From contig CALPMA020000004.1 of assembly GCA_943324545.2 (NCBI GenBank), forward strand, positions 1-38,911: a stretch of DNA of 38,911 nt. The letters are read 5' to 3'. Below, in pieces: positions 29,171 to 38,892 of this stretch (within the stretch, counting starts at the first letter, position 1; each line of letters opens with the position of its first letter). The notes beneath the pieces were generated by a model, which was given only the letters and a program-made list of their open reading frames with translations, did not search any database and was not told the origin of the DNA. The position numbers were made by a program, and so were the translations under genes. This DNA is from Chitinophaga pinensis (GTDB lineage Bacteria > Bacteroidota > Bacteroidia > Flavobacteriales > Flavobacteriaceae).

Positions 29171-32100
29171 TTAATCTAATTCATTATTTAAAATTCCTTC
29201 TGTATTTGGTTTGAGATTCTTTTTAGACTTACTTTTTTTTGACTTAAAATTAATACCTTCATTTGAAACATCTGAATCCGATTGATTATTAGATTTTGTG
29301 ACTTTAGTTTCTACTATTTTTTTCTTAAATAATTTATTAGCTAACTCTCTAAATGTGTTAAAATCAATTTCATAGGATATACCAAGACCTTGAGTATATC
29401 CAATATTTTGTCCAATAAAGGTGATATCGTTTTCTTTATTAAAAATTCTTAAATTTAAAGTTCCATCATCATTAACACGATATTGAACTTCAACATCACC
29501 TACTATAGCCGATTGATTAATTCCCCCAATTGGCACCCCTAATTTACCATTAAAAGTAATTCTATCATTTATTTTCGAAGAAACGGTAACTCCAAATCTT
29601 CCGTCAGTTTCTGAACCAGGACGTCTATCGGCTAAAACGTAATCTATACCCAGATTAAACTTCCCTTCTTCATCTTGAAAAATATCATTAAAAATACCAC
29701 TGAATTTTTCAAAAATATTTCCAGTTAAATCAGTTTGGCTTATTCCTAATTGGCTTAAAAAACCACCAGAAGATAGTAAATACAATGCTTGTTTTTGTCG
29801 GGTATCTCTATCGTCTAGTTTATATTGTATTTCCGATTTTAAAACCGAACTTACGGTTGGAAAATTAATTGAAAAATCTGGTTCTACATTACTTAAATTA
29901 CCTTTTATACCAATTACAACATCAACAGGTACTTTTTTATTTATAGATGGATTGTCTAACAAAACTGCTGGGTTAGCAGTTGTTTCATATACAGCCTCCA
30001 AATTAATATTGGCTTTAAGTGGATCTCCTTCCCAAACAATTGAACCAAATTTTTTCACTTTAAACTTCTTATCAATAATACCTCCGTATTTAAAATTATA
30101 AGTTCCCTCGTATACTTGGAAATCTCCGGTCATAATAAATTTTCCTAAGGTGTTAATTTCTAATAATAAATTTCCATTCCCACGACCTTTCATTCCATGA
30201 CCAGAATTTCTATTTAATATCACTTCAATTTCTGCTTTCTGATTGATATCTAAATTAAATTTTAATTCTAAACCATTGTAATTTCTAGAGTTATTAGAAA
30301 CTCCTTTTTCAATATTATTTTTTTCTTTATAGGTAAGAAAATGAATATAATCATTAGTTCCTGAAGCATTAACATCATTAATCGGGATTTTAATTGCAGT
30401 CCCTTTTTCAGATTTTGCATCTATATTAATTACCAATCCATCAGAAGGACCCGAAATTGAAGCCACTCCATCTATAAATGCTGTACCAAAATAGGCAGTA
30501 TCTTCTCGATCTTTGGTATCTAATGCAAGGAATCTATCCGATTTAACTTTTAAATCCAAAACCCAATCAGAGAACTTATTGTGTTTTACCCTACCTTCTA
30601 AAATTCCCTTAGATTTATATTTAGAATCAATAATACTTGCATTTCTAATTATAAAGGAACTCTCGGTTATATCAACAATAGTATTGTCTTCAAATTCGTA
30701 ATTAACATTTAGATATGGAATAGAAATACCTGAATTTACAATATACATTCTTCCGTTTACTTTTGGATCGGTAATTATTCCTTCAATATTAGTACTTCCG
30801 GAGGCAAAACCTTTTATATTGGTGACAATATCTCCTCCTATTAATCCTAAAACCCCTAAATTAAATTTATTAAATCGTAGATCCAGATTAGTTTTAGTCT
30901 CATTATTTTCAATAATAAAATCTCCATTAGCATTGAATGATTCAATATTTTCATTTACAATTGAAGAATTTACTTTGAATTTTTTCAAATCATTATCGCC
31001 AGCAATATCTAATTTTAATTTTCCTAAAAGTGCCGAATTTACAGTTAGGCCATCAATGAATAAAGAAGCTGTTGGTTGGTAAATATTTTTATTTTGCTTC
31101 AAATTTACATTTCCGTTCAAAATCCCTTTAAAGGTAAAATCAGAAACCTCAGGAGTTAACTTATTGATGTCAATATTGGTAAAATTCAAATTAAGATCTT
31201 TAGAATCATTATCATCAATAAAACCTTTAAATTCTACTTTTTGATTGTCATGAGTTAATGCAATTTCGTCAAAAGAAAAGTTTGATAATTTTTTATCAAA
31301 TACTATTTTATTTTTCGAGTTACTATTTTCGTTCAAATACCATAATACGTCTTTGAACTTAATATCTGATTTTTGAATCCCAACCACATTATTATTCTGC
31401 TTGTCTATAGTATGAAATACATTCATTTTATAATAATCTTCAGCTTTATTGCCTCCTTTAAATTCCGATCTTACAAATAAAGTGTCGTTTTGAATTACAT
31501 TAATCAGACTTAAATCTGAAATTTTATAGTTTTTTGTTTGCAAACTATCCATAGAAACATAGGCGTTGTACAAAGGATTTTTATTATCGACTCTAATAGC
31601 AATTTTATGTAAACTATTATCAAAAGCAGTAATTTTTGGAGAATTGAAATTAAATTTAAAATCATTTCTATCCGAATTAATAGTGCCTTGCATTAATGTA
31701 TTTGGTGCGAGGGAAATTCCAGGTAAAAAAACTTCAATTATCTTGTTGTAAATAGCAAAATCAAATTTCAAATATTGGCCCTTCTTTATTTTATTGGGAT
31801 TGTAATTCGCATAAAGGCTCCCCAATGAGTTTTCAACCATTTTTTGTAATTGATCAATTTGAAAATTTCCAACAATCTTTCCCTGAACAATATCTGGAGA
31901 ATTTATAGAAATAGTTCGGACTTTATTTTCATCAAAACTTGAAGCAAAATCAAAATCATCAAAATAATAAGTATCTTTCTCATTTTGATAAGATGTGTTT
32001 TTAATATTAACAGCGCCCTTAATGTTGTCTAAATTGGTACCCGAAACCCTCACATCAATAACTCCTTTAAAAACGGAAACACTGTCTTTTTGAACTAAAT

Positions 32101-33607
32101 TCAATTTTTTCAAATTGGCAAAATCTATATTGGCATTAAAATTATAATTTATTTCTTTCTTTTCTAGATCTACTAATCCATCAAAATCCATGAATAAATT
32201 TGGGTCGTTTACATTTAATTTACCTTTAAAAATTGGGCTTTTGAAATTTCCATTTACAACAATATTAGTGTAGTTGTAACCTTTATAATTCATTTTGTAG
32301 ATATCGCCCGATAATGAGGTGTTTAAATTTTTAAGCTTAAATCCTTTTCCATCAATATCAACATTAAGAGTTACAAAATCCAAGTCTCTTTTGCCAAGAA
32401 ATTTCCCAATTTTAAAATGTTCTAAAATTAAATTTCCTTTATAAGAGGCATTATCGATATTTTCAATGTTGGTCATTATTAAATTCGATTGCAAGTTCCC
32501 TAGTGAAGTCGTCATGTAAAAATCAGCTCCAATAGTAGAGGTAGTTATTTCAGTCTTACCTCTTAAATCAAATTGGCCTAATTTATCTAAACTACTCGGT
32601 AAACTTTTACCTAATATATTAGGTAATATTTTCACTAAATCTTTATAATTTGAGGTCAAATTATTGAAATTTCCCTTCATGTAAAAACGCTGATTTTCAT
32701 TACCAAGAAGATTTTTAAAATATATTTTTCCATTAATATTAGTATTGTTTTTATCTACTAAACTTAAATTAGAAAAATACAAATCATTAAGAGTTCCTTT
32801 AATTTTAGATTTAATTTTGAATTGCTGGTTTTTACCTAATTCATTGTAAAAAAAACGAATATCATTGGAAGAAATAGAGGCAGAATCCACTTTTACATCA
32901 AATTGAACTTTGTTATTAAAGTCAGCAAAATCATTACCGCTATAATTCAAGATTGCATATCCATTAAAAAATGAATTTTTAGTAATAAAACTAATTTTTT
33001 CTGCTTTTATGTATTTTAAAGTATAGGCGAAGTTGGTTTTTAAATCCGTGATGGCAATTCCGTGGTGATCTAAAAAGGACATTTTCAAAATATTGGTAGT
33101 TACCTCTGGACCATATATTTTGAGGTTGCTGGTTTCAATATTTAATTTTTTGAAATCCAATTGTTTTGGAGAAGCACTATTATCATCCGATAAAAGAAAG
33201 GAACTATTGGTGAGGTAAACATTCTTAGATTTTAATAAAAAAGGCTTTATTGAAGGCTTTCCCGTGTCAAAAAGAGTTGAGAATATTCCAATATTAGTAT
33301 CTTTTTCTCCCTTGTAGGTTTTTAAATTAAAAAATAAACTGTCTATTCTTATTTCGCCAAATAACAAATCGCCATTGTAGAGCTTTTCAAAACTTAATAC
33401 ATTGGTTTTGATACTTTTAGCAGAAATCATAGTTAATTTATGGTGATCTCGAATTAAAACACTCTTTAATTTTACACCTCCAAAAATAGATATGGAAACT
33501 TGTTCCACATTGATATCGGCTTTGTAGTCTTTTCGAAGCATATCGGTTACGTATTCTCCTATTTTAGTTTGAACAACAGGCAACGATAAGGTAATTCCAA
33601 GTACCAA
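29171..33607 (-). CDS. tamB: TamB-like translocation and assembly module protein (DUF490)
   Basis: 1478+ aa AsmA/TamB-like repetitive beta protein. C-terminal DUF490 pattern GNGNLLLEINTLGKFIMTGDFQVYEGTYNFKYGGIIDKKFKVKKFGSIVWEGDPLKANINLEAVYET. The signal anchor continues in frame upstream of the TTG at 33607. Confidence 0.88.
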   Translation of the reverse strand: MVLGITLSLPVVQTKIGEYVTDMLRKDYKADINVEQVSISIFGGVKLKSVLIRDHHKLTMISAKSIKTNVLSFEKLYNGDLLFGEIRIDSLFFNLKTYKGEKDTNIGIFSTLFDTGKPSIKPFLLKSKNVYLTNSSFLLSDDNSASPKQLDFKKLNIETSNLKIYGPEVTTNILKMSFLDHHGIAITDLKTNFAYTLKYIKAEKISFITKNSFFNGYAILNYSGNDFADFNNKVQFDVKVDSASISSNDIRFFYNELGKNQQFKIKSKIKGTLNDLYFSNLSLVDKNNTNINGKIYFKNLLGNENQRFYMKGNFNNLTSNYKDLVKILPNILGKSLPSSLDKLGQFDLRGKTEITTSTIGADFYMTTSLGNLQSNLIMTNIENIDNASYKGNLILEHFKIGKFLGKRDLDFVTLNVDIDGKGFKLKNLNTSLSGDIYKMNYKGYNYTNIVVNGNFKSPIFKGKLNVNDPNLFMDFDGLVDLEKKEINYNFNANIDFANLKKLNLVQKDSVSVFKGVIDVRVSGTNLDNIKGAVNIKNTSYQNEKDTYYFDDFDFASSFDENKVRTISINSPDIVQGKIVGNFQIDQLQKMVENSLGSLYANYNPNKIKKGQYLKFDFAIYNKIIEVFLPGISLAPNTLMQGTINSDRNDFKFNFNSPKITAFDNSLHKIAIRVDNKNPLYNAYVSMDSLQTKNYKISDLSLINVIQNDTLFVRSEFKGGNKAEDYYKMNVFHTIDKQNNNVVGIQKSDIKFKDVLWYLNENSNSKNKIVFDKKLSNFSFDEIALTHDNQKVEFKGFIDDNDSKDLNLNFTNIDINKLTPEVSDFTFKGILNGNVNLKQNKNIYQPTASLFIDGLTVNSALLGKLKLDIAGDNDLKKFKVNSSIVNENIESFNANGDFIIENNETKTNLDLRFNKFNLGVLGLIGGDIVTNIKGFASGSTNIEGIITDPKVNGRMYIVNSGISIPYLNVNYEFEDNTIVDITESSFIIRNASIIDSKYKSKGILEGRVKHNKFSDWVLDLKVKSDRFLALDTKDREDTAYFGTAFIDGVASISGPSDGLVINIDAKSEKGTAIKIPINDVNASGTNDYIHFLTYKEKNNIEKGVSNNSRNYNGLELKFNLDINQKAEIEVILNRNSGHGMKGRGNGNLLLEINTLGKFIMTGDFQVYEGTYNFKYGGIIDKKFKVKKFGSIVWEGDPLKANINLEAVYETTANPAVLLDNPSINKKVPVDVVIGIKGNLSNVEPDFSINFPTVSSVLKSEIQYKLDDRDTRQKQALYLLSSGGFLSQLGISQTDLTGNIFEKFSGIFNDIFQDEEGKFNLGIDYVLADRRPGSETDGRFGVTVSSKINDRITFNGKLGVPIGGINQSAIVGDVEVQYRVNDDGTLNLRIFNKENDITFIGQNIGYTQGLGISYEIDFNTFRELANKLFKKKIVETKVTKSNNQSDSDVSNEGINFKSKKSKSKKNLKPNTEGILNNELD

Positions 33608-33734
33608 TAATAGTAGGACTATTCCAAGTAGGATACGGAATACTATTTTTTTATATTTTTTGATAGGTACTACTTTTAATTTATTATGTTATTATTTAAA
33701 CTCTAGAATCTTTAGTCCTTAAATAAAAATTCTT

Positions 33735-33742
33735 TAATTTTG
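33735..33742 (+). promoter_or_regulatory. Candidate -7 element TAATTTTG upstream of tsaD
   Basis: Exact TAnnTTTG match 61 nt upstream of the proposed tsaD ATG. Confidence 0.35.
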
Positions 33743-33802
33743 ACAAATCCAAAAAAAAAATCAATTTGGATAGCTATTTTAATACAATTCAATACATTTT
33801 TT

Positions 33803-34825
33803 ATGCCCAATAAGCCAGTTTATATACTCGCGATTGAAAGTTCCTGTGATGATACAGCTGCTGCTATATTGCAAAACGATAAAGTTTTGTCTAATATTGT
33901 AGCCAATCAACTTATTCACAATCAGTACGGTGGCGTGGTTCCTGAATTAGCTTCAAGAGCACACCAACAAAACATTCTACCCGTTATTGATGCCGCACTT
34001 CGCAAAGCGAATATACAAAAAGAACAGTTAACAGCAATAGCTTTTACGCAAGGACCTGGATTAATGGGTTCTTTATTGGTTGGTAGTTCCTTTGCTAAAT
34101 CTTTATCATTGGCCTTAGACATCCCCTTAATAGCAGTGAACCACATGCAAGCGCATATTTTAGCCCATTTTATTGACGAAGAAGGTTATGAAAAACCAAT
34201 ATTTCCATTTTTAGCTTTAACCATTTCTGGGGGACACACGCAAATAGTAAAAGTCAACGATTATTTCGATATGGAGATTATTGGAGAAACTACCGACGAT
34301 GCAGTGGGAGAAGCCTTTGATAAAAGTGCTAAAATTTTAGGCTTGCCTTATCCTGGCGGCCCCTTAGTAGATAAATATGCCCAATTAGGAAATCCAAATG
34401 CATTTGCATTTACCAAACCGAAAGTTCCTGGATTGGATTTTAGCTTTTCAGGTTTAAAAACTGCCATATTGTATTTCATTCAAAAAAATGTAGCAGAAAA
34501 CTCTAATTTTATTGAAGAGAATTTAAATGATATCTGTGCTTCTATTCAACACAGCATCATCGAGATATTAATGGACAAAATGAAATTGGCGGTCAGTCAA
34601 ACTGGAATCAATAGAATCGCTATTGGTGGTGGAGTTTCGGCAAATTCAGGCATTAGAAACGCTATGAAGGAAGCCCAAGCCAAATACGGTTGGGAAACTT
34701 ATATTCCTAAATTTGAATACACCACTGATAATGCTGCAATGATTGGAATTGTAGGTTATCAAAAATATTTACAAGAAAATTTCGAAACTTCAGATGTGGT
34801 TTCCAAAGCTAGAATTCAATTTTAA
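33803..34825 (+). CDS. tsaD: tRNA N6-threonylcarbamoyladenosine synthase catalytic subunit TsaD
   Basis: ILAIESSCDDTAAAILQ, VNHMQAHILAHF, LTISGGHTQIVKV, KVPGLDFSFSGLKTAI. Start MPNKPVYI at 33803 preferred over the ORF start 33740. Confidence 0.96.
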   Translation: MPNKPVYILAIESSCDDTAAAILQNDKVLSNIVANQLIHNQYGGVVPELASRAHQQNILPVIDAALRKANIQKEQLTAIAFTQGPGLMGSLLVGSSFAKSLSLALDIPLIAVNHMQAHILAHFIDEEGYEKPIFPFLALTISGGHTQIVKVNDYFDMEIIGETTDDAVGEAFDKSAKILGLPYPGGPLVDKYAQLGNPNAFAFTKPKVPGLDFSFSGLKTAILYFIQKNVAENSNFIEENLNDICASIQHSIIEILMDKMKLAVSQTGINRIAIGGGVSANSGIRNAMKEAQAKYGWETYIPKFEYTTDNAAMIGIVGYQKYLQENFETSDVVSKARIQF

Positions 34826-34829
34826 AACT

Positions 34830-35534
34830 ATGCAATTATTCTATAATCCTAACATTAATGAAACGACAGATAGTTTTACTTTTGATAAAGAAGAGAGCAA
34901 ACATATTATTAAAGTTTTAAGAAAGCAAGGTGGTGATATATTATTTGTAACCAATGGTTTAGGGTTTTTATTTAAAACGGAAATTGTAGTTGGTTCTGAT
35001 AGTAAATGTACTGTAAAAATAATCAGTTTTGAAGTAGCAGCAACTCCAAAATACCATTTACATTTAGCGGTGGCTCCAACCAAAATGAACGACAGATACG
35101 AATGGTTTTTAGAAAAGGCTACCGAAATAGGAATTTCAGAAATCACTCCTATTATTTGCGACCATTCGGAAAGAAAATTCGTTAAAACTGATCGATTTGA
35201 TAAAATAATACAATCGGCGATGAAACAATCGTTACACTATTATTTGCCTAAACTAAATGATCCTATTTCTTTTAAAGATTTTATCAAACAAAAATACGAG
35301 GGTTTATTGTTAATTGCTCATTGCGAAGAAACAGATAAGAAATCATTGAAATCAGTAATAAAACCAAAGGATAATGTAACTTTATTAATTGGACCAGAAG
35401 GGGATTTCTCCAATAAAGAAATTACTTTGGCATTGGAAAACTACTATACTCCTGTTACTTTAGGTTCCACTCGATTACGAACTGAAACAGCCGCAATAGT
35501 AGCGTGTCACAGTGTTTTTTTTATTAATGAATAA
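34830..35534 (+). CDS. rsmE: 16S rRNA (uracil(1498)-N(3))-methyltransferase RsmE
   Basis: MQLFYNPNI..., EWFLEKATEIGISEITPIICDHSERK, LLIGPEGDFSNKEI, LGSTRLRTETAAI. ATG at 34830 preferred over the ORF start 34794. Confidence 0.94.
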   Translation: MQLFYNPNINETTDSFTFDKEESKHIIKVLRKQGGDILFVTNGLGFLFKTEIVVGSDSKCTVKIISFEVAATPKYHLHLAVAPTKMNDRYEWFLEKATEIGISEITPIICDHSERKFVKTDRFDKIIQSAMKQSLHYYLPKLNDPISFKDFIKQKYEGLLLIAHCEETDKKSLKSVIKPKDNVTLLIGPEGDFSNKEITLALENYYTPVTLGSTRLRTETAAIVACHSVFFINE

Positions 35535-35543
35535 GTACCCATT

Positions 35544-36182
35544 TTGAAAAAATTAATTTTCTTATTGCTATTATTTTCAGTTCCAACATTTGCACAGGAA
35601 ATTGCCTTGTTGAAATACAGTGGTGGTGGCGATTGGTATGCCAATCCAACCGCATTACCCAACCTGATTAAATACTGCAATCAAACTATTGGAACCAAAT
35701 TAAAACCTAAAAATGCAGTTATAAATCCTAGCAGTCCTGATATTTTTTCTTACCCCTATGTTCATGCAACCGGTCATGGAAATATTGTTTTTAATCCTTC
35801 AGAAATTGAAAATCTCACTAATTATTTAACTTCCGGCGGCTTTCTTCATATTGATGACAATTATGGTATGAACGAGTACCTTCAAAAAGAAATAGCAAAA
35901 CTCTTTCCAAACAATGCCCTTGTAGAAATCCCTTCTAATCATCCCATTTTTCAAAAACCAAATGCATTTCCTGCGGGACTTCCAAAAATTCACGAACATG
36001 ATGGAAAGAGACCTCAAGCTTTTGGAGTTTTTATTGAAAATAGATTGGTTTTACTTTATACTTATGAAACCGATTTGAGTGACGGTTGGGAAGATGCTGA
36101 TGTACACAATGACCCTATTGAAGTTCGTGAAAAAGCATTGAAAATGGGCGCTAACATTCTAAATTATATTTTTAATAATTAG
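35544..36182 (+). CDS. DUF4159 domain-containing secreted protein
   Basis: Signal peptide plus LKYSGGGDWYANPTALPNLIKYCNQTIGTKL and YVHATGHGNIVFNPSEIENLTNYLTSGGFLHIDDNYGM, as in DUF4159 proteins. Confidence 0.87.
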   Translation: MKKLIFLLLLFSVPTFAQEIALLKYSGGGDWYANPTALPNLIKYCNQTIGTKLKPKNAVINPSSPDIFSYPYVHATGHGNIVFNPSEIENLTNYLTSGGFLHIDDNYGMNEYLQKEIAKLFPNNALVEIPSNHPIFQKPNAFPAGLPKIHEHDGKRPQAFGVFIENRLVLLYTYETDLSDGWEDADVHNDPIEVREKALKMGANILNYIFNN

Positions 36183-36192
36183 AATTTAATTA

Positions 36193-37374
36193 ATGGATAC
36201 TTTTTTATTACATTCTGAAATTCAAAATTATATCAATTCTCAATTAGGAGTTGAGGTTTCCAAATTGGCTTTACAAAAAAATCCATTCCCAGAATTCAAT
36301 TGGATTTCCATTTTGAATCAAATTGCAGCAAAATCAAAGGCTAAATATAAACTCCCCACTTATTTTTCAACTAAAAACATCATTTACCCTAGTAAAATAT
36401 CGGTGGAACAAACCTCTTCCGAGAAAACCGCATTCTACAAATCGGAAATAGTATTTGGGAATTCCTTAATTGACTTAACAGGTGGCTTTGGTGTCGATTG
36501 CCTGTATTTTGCTAAATGCGTAAAAAAGATAACTCATTGTGAAATTGATGGTGAATTATCAGCAATTGTTAGTCATAATTTCAAGCAATTCGGAATAGAA
36601 AATGTCAATTATATTGTTGGTGATAGCATTGAAGCACTGAGTAATCTCGAAGATAAATTAGATTGGATTTATATCGATCCTTCAAGAAGAAATGATTTAA
36701 AAGGCAAGGTTTTTATGTTGAAAGATTGCCTACCAAACGTTCCTGAATTGCTTTCTTTTTACTTTTCTAAAGCAGATAATATCCTAATTAAAACAGCACC
36801 AATTCTTGATATTTCTGCTGGTTTATCTGAATTAAACAAGGTAAAACGAATTCATATTGTAGCTGTAGATAATGAAGTGAAAGAAATACTTTGGGAATTA
36901 AAGGCCGACTTTATGGGTAGTCCAGGAATTAAAACAGTTAATATAGTCAATGAAACAAGAGAATTTTTTGAATTTGAATTGAATTCAAATTTTGATTCAC
37001 CCGTTTTTGAATTGCCTCAAAATTATCTCTATGAACCCAATAGCGCCATTATGAAATCCGGTGGTTTTGATGAAATTGGAATACAATACAATCTAGGTAA
37101 ACTCCATCCCCATTCCCACTTGTATACTTCTGACGAATGCATTGATTTCCCTGGAAGAACATTTAAAATCAAAAAGGTTTTTCCCTATTCCAAAAAGGGG
37201 ATGAAAACCAATTTAGAAAATACAAATGCGAATGTAACTACTAGAAATTTCCCGGATAGCGTTGACGATATTCGAAAGAAATGGAAGATAAAAGACGGAG
37301 GAACAACCTATTGTTTCTTTACAACTGACCTAAATAATGACAAAATAGTTTTACTTTGCATCAAAATAAATTAA
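36193..37374 (+). CDS. Class I SAM-dependent methyltransferase with PG_1098 ferredoxin-like / THUMP-like domains
   Basis: SAM motif LIDLTGGFGVDCLYFAKCVKKITHCEIDGELSAI. DWIYIDPSRRN catalytic-type motif. C-terminal YEPNSAIMKSGGFDEIG and FPGRTFKIKKVF. Confidence 0.87.
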   Translation: MDTFLLHSEIQNYINSQLGVEVSKLALQKNPFPEFNWISILNQIAAKSKAKYKLPTYFSTKNIIYPSKISVEQTSSEKTAFYKSEIVFGNSLIDLTGGFGVDCLYFAKCVKKITHCEIDGELSAIVSHNFKQFGIENVNYIVGDSIEALSNLEDKLDWIYIDPSRRNDLKGKVFMLKDCLPNVPELLSFYFSKADNILIKTAPILDISAGLSELNKVKRIHIVAVDNEVKEILWELKADFMGSPGIKTVNIVNETREFFEFELNSNFDSPVFELPQNYLYEPNSAIMKSGGFDEIGIQYNLGKLHPHSHLYTSDECIDFPGRTFKIKKVFPYSKKGMKTNLENTNANVTTRNFPDSVDDIRKKWKIKDGGTTYCFFTTDLNNDKIVLLCIKIN

Positions 37375-37375
37375 C

Positions 37376-37945
37376 ATGAAAAAACTTCTATTACTAATAA
37401 TTGTACTTTTTAGTCTTTCAATAACCGCCCAAAAACCATGTGATTATAGCGTGAATGTAAAAGATAGTCTGGGCACATATAAAGAAACTAAGAGCGCTGT
37501 TATTCATGAATTCATTTTTGGAAATACTTCGAAATATGTGTTTTTCGCTTTGGCAATAACCGATGGAATTCCGTCGTTAACCCTACAGATCCTTCAAAAA
37601 AGTAAAGATTTTTTAAAAGTAAATTGCTTTGATAAAAATTCAAGAATTTATCTACAATTAGAAAACAACAAGGTAGTTACCCTGATTGCTTCTGAACAAG
37701 AGAATTGTGGTACCCCTGTAAAAGATGATTTGGGATTTAATAACAGAATATTATCTGGGACTTTTTACTTTATGAAGGGGACTATTGATGACTTAAAAAC
37801 TTCCCTTATCTCAAGTATGAGAATCAAATTTGCAACAGAATCTCAAGATTATATCATAAAGAAACAGTTACTTTCCGAAATGGATCAAAAAACGTATTTT
37901 CCAAGCAGCTATTTTATTGATTTCTTACCTTGTGTAATCGATTAG
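37376..37945 (+). CDS. Hypothetical secreted protein
   Basis: 189 aa ORF 1 nt after the methyltransferase stop. Signal peptide MKKLLLLIIVLFSLSITAQ. No known domain recognised. Confidence 0.75.
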   Translation: MKKLLLLIIVLFSLSITAQKPCDYSVNVKDSLGTYKETKSAVIHEFIFGNTSKYVFFALAITDGIPSLTLQILQKSKDFLKVNCFDKNSRIYLQLENNKVVTLIASEQENCGTPVKDDLGFNNRILSGTFYFMKGTIDDLKTSLISSMRIKFATESQDYIIKKQLLSEMDQKTYFPSSYFIDFLPCVID

Positions 37946-38646
37946 TTGCATTTCCATTTGAAATTAGAAATAGGATCTAATTTTGCATTTTTCAAGTTAT
38001 AATGCCACCATTCTGAGTCGAAAGATTGGAATTTAGAACCAATCATTATTTTTTTAAATAAGGCTCTATTCTCTATAATTTCCTTAGAAAAACCCTTGTA
38101 ATCATGACTGGCTTCGGGTCCAAAGAAATCAAAAGGAGTTCCCATATCCAGTTCTTTTCCGTTATTATCAACCAAAGTAATATCTAAAGCTCCTCCTCTA
38201 TTGTGAATGGATCCTTTACTAGGATTAGCAACATAAATAGGATTAGAAACAATTGCCCACATTTTTTTCTGAACGTCTAATGGTCGGTAGCAATCGTAGA
38301 TTTTGATTTTATAACCCAATTTCATGAATTTAGAATTGGCTTTTACAAGTGCTTTTACTGTTTTTAACCGAAGAAAACATTCAGCACAATCGTAAACTTT
38401 GGCTTTTAGAAAATTAGCCTCGGTGGCATATTTCATGTCGTAAACAAAATCAGTGCTGTACTCTTTCAAATTTACAAAAGAAGTATCTCGAACTTCTATT
38501 TGTTTGCTCTCTACCAAAGACACTTTTGTTTCATTATTTTGCAAAGTGTTACTTGCCACTACCATTGATTTATCGTAGTATTTTGTTTTACAAGAAAACA
38601 ATCCTACTACTACAAAAACAACCACTATTTTTAAGAAAATTCTCAT
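37942..38646 (-). CDS. M15 family D-alanyl-D-alanine dipeptidase (VanX-like), lipoprotein-like
   Basis: SIHNRGGALDITLVD (SxHxxGxAxD) and EWWHYNL (ExxH) Zn-peptidase motifs. N-terminus VVVGLFSCKTK resembles a lipobox. Confidence 0.92.
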   Translation of the reverse strand: MRIFLKIVVVFVVVGLFSCKTKYYDKSMVVASNTLQNNETKVSLVESKQIEVRDTSFVNLKEYSTDFVYDMKYATEANFLKAKVYDCAECFLRLKTVKALVKANSKFMKLGYKIKIYDCYRPLDVQKKMWAIVSNPIYVANPSKGSIHNRGGALDITLVDNNGKELDMGTPFDFFGPEASHDYKGFSKEIIENRALFKKIMIGSKFQSFDSEWWHYNLKNAKLDPISNFKWKCN

Positions 38647-38745
38647 CCTACGAAATTAAATACGTTGCAAAGTAACGTAATTATTGACAATTTTTACTGA
38701 TTTCATTTATTTGATATTCATAATATTTCTCAAATAAAAAAACAC

Positions 38746-38778
38746 TTTGTACAATTTTAACCCATTTTTTGTACGATT
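38746..38778. repeat. Direct repeat TTTGTACRATT x2, 22-bp period
   Basis: TTTGTACAATT at 38746-38756 and TTTGTACGATT at 38768-38778 in the right-edge non-coding region. Confidence 0.5.
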
Positions 38779-38884
38779 ACACAAAAACACTTACGTTAAT
38801 TTGTAAATATTTAAAAATCATTTATGACACTAAAATTACTAACTTTTGACACAAAATTGATGTTTAAAAAACAATCACTACTTA

Positions 38885-38892
38885 TAAATTTG
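38885..38892 (+). promoter_or_regulatory. Candidate -7 element TAAATTTG near right edge
   Basis: Exact TAnnTTTG match in a region of about 265 nt with no coding ORF. The downstream gene would lie outside the window. Confidence 0.3.

Noticed and set aside
30513-31751. Plus-strand short ORFs opposite tamB
   Set aside because: Antisense shadows within a long gene. No signal peptide, promoter or domain evidence.
37942-38646. VanX-like dipeptidase as a vancomycin resistance gene
   Set aside because: No VanA/VanH/VanRS partners nearby. Lipoprotein-type M15 dipeptidases are common in Gram-negative Bacteroidota and likely serve peptidoglycan turnover.
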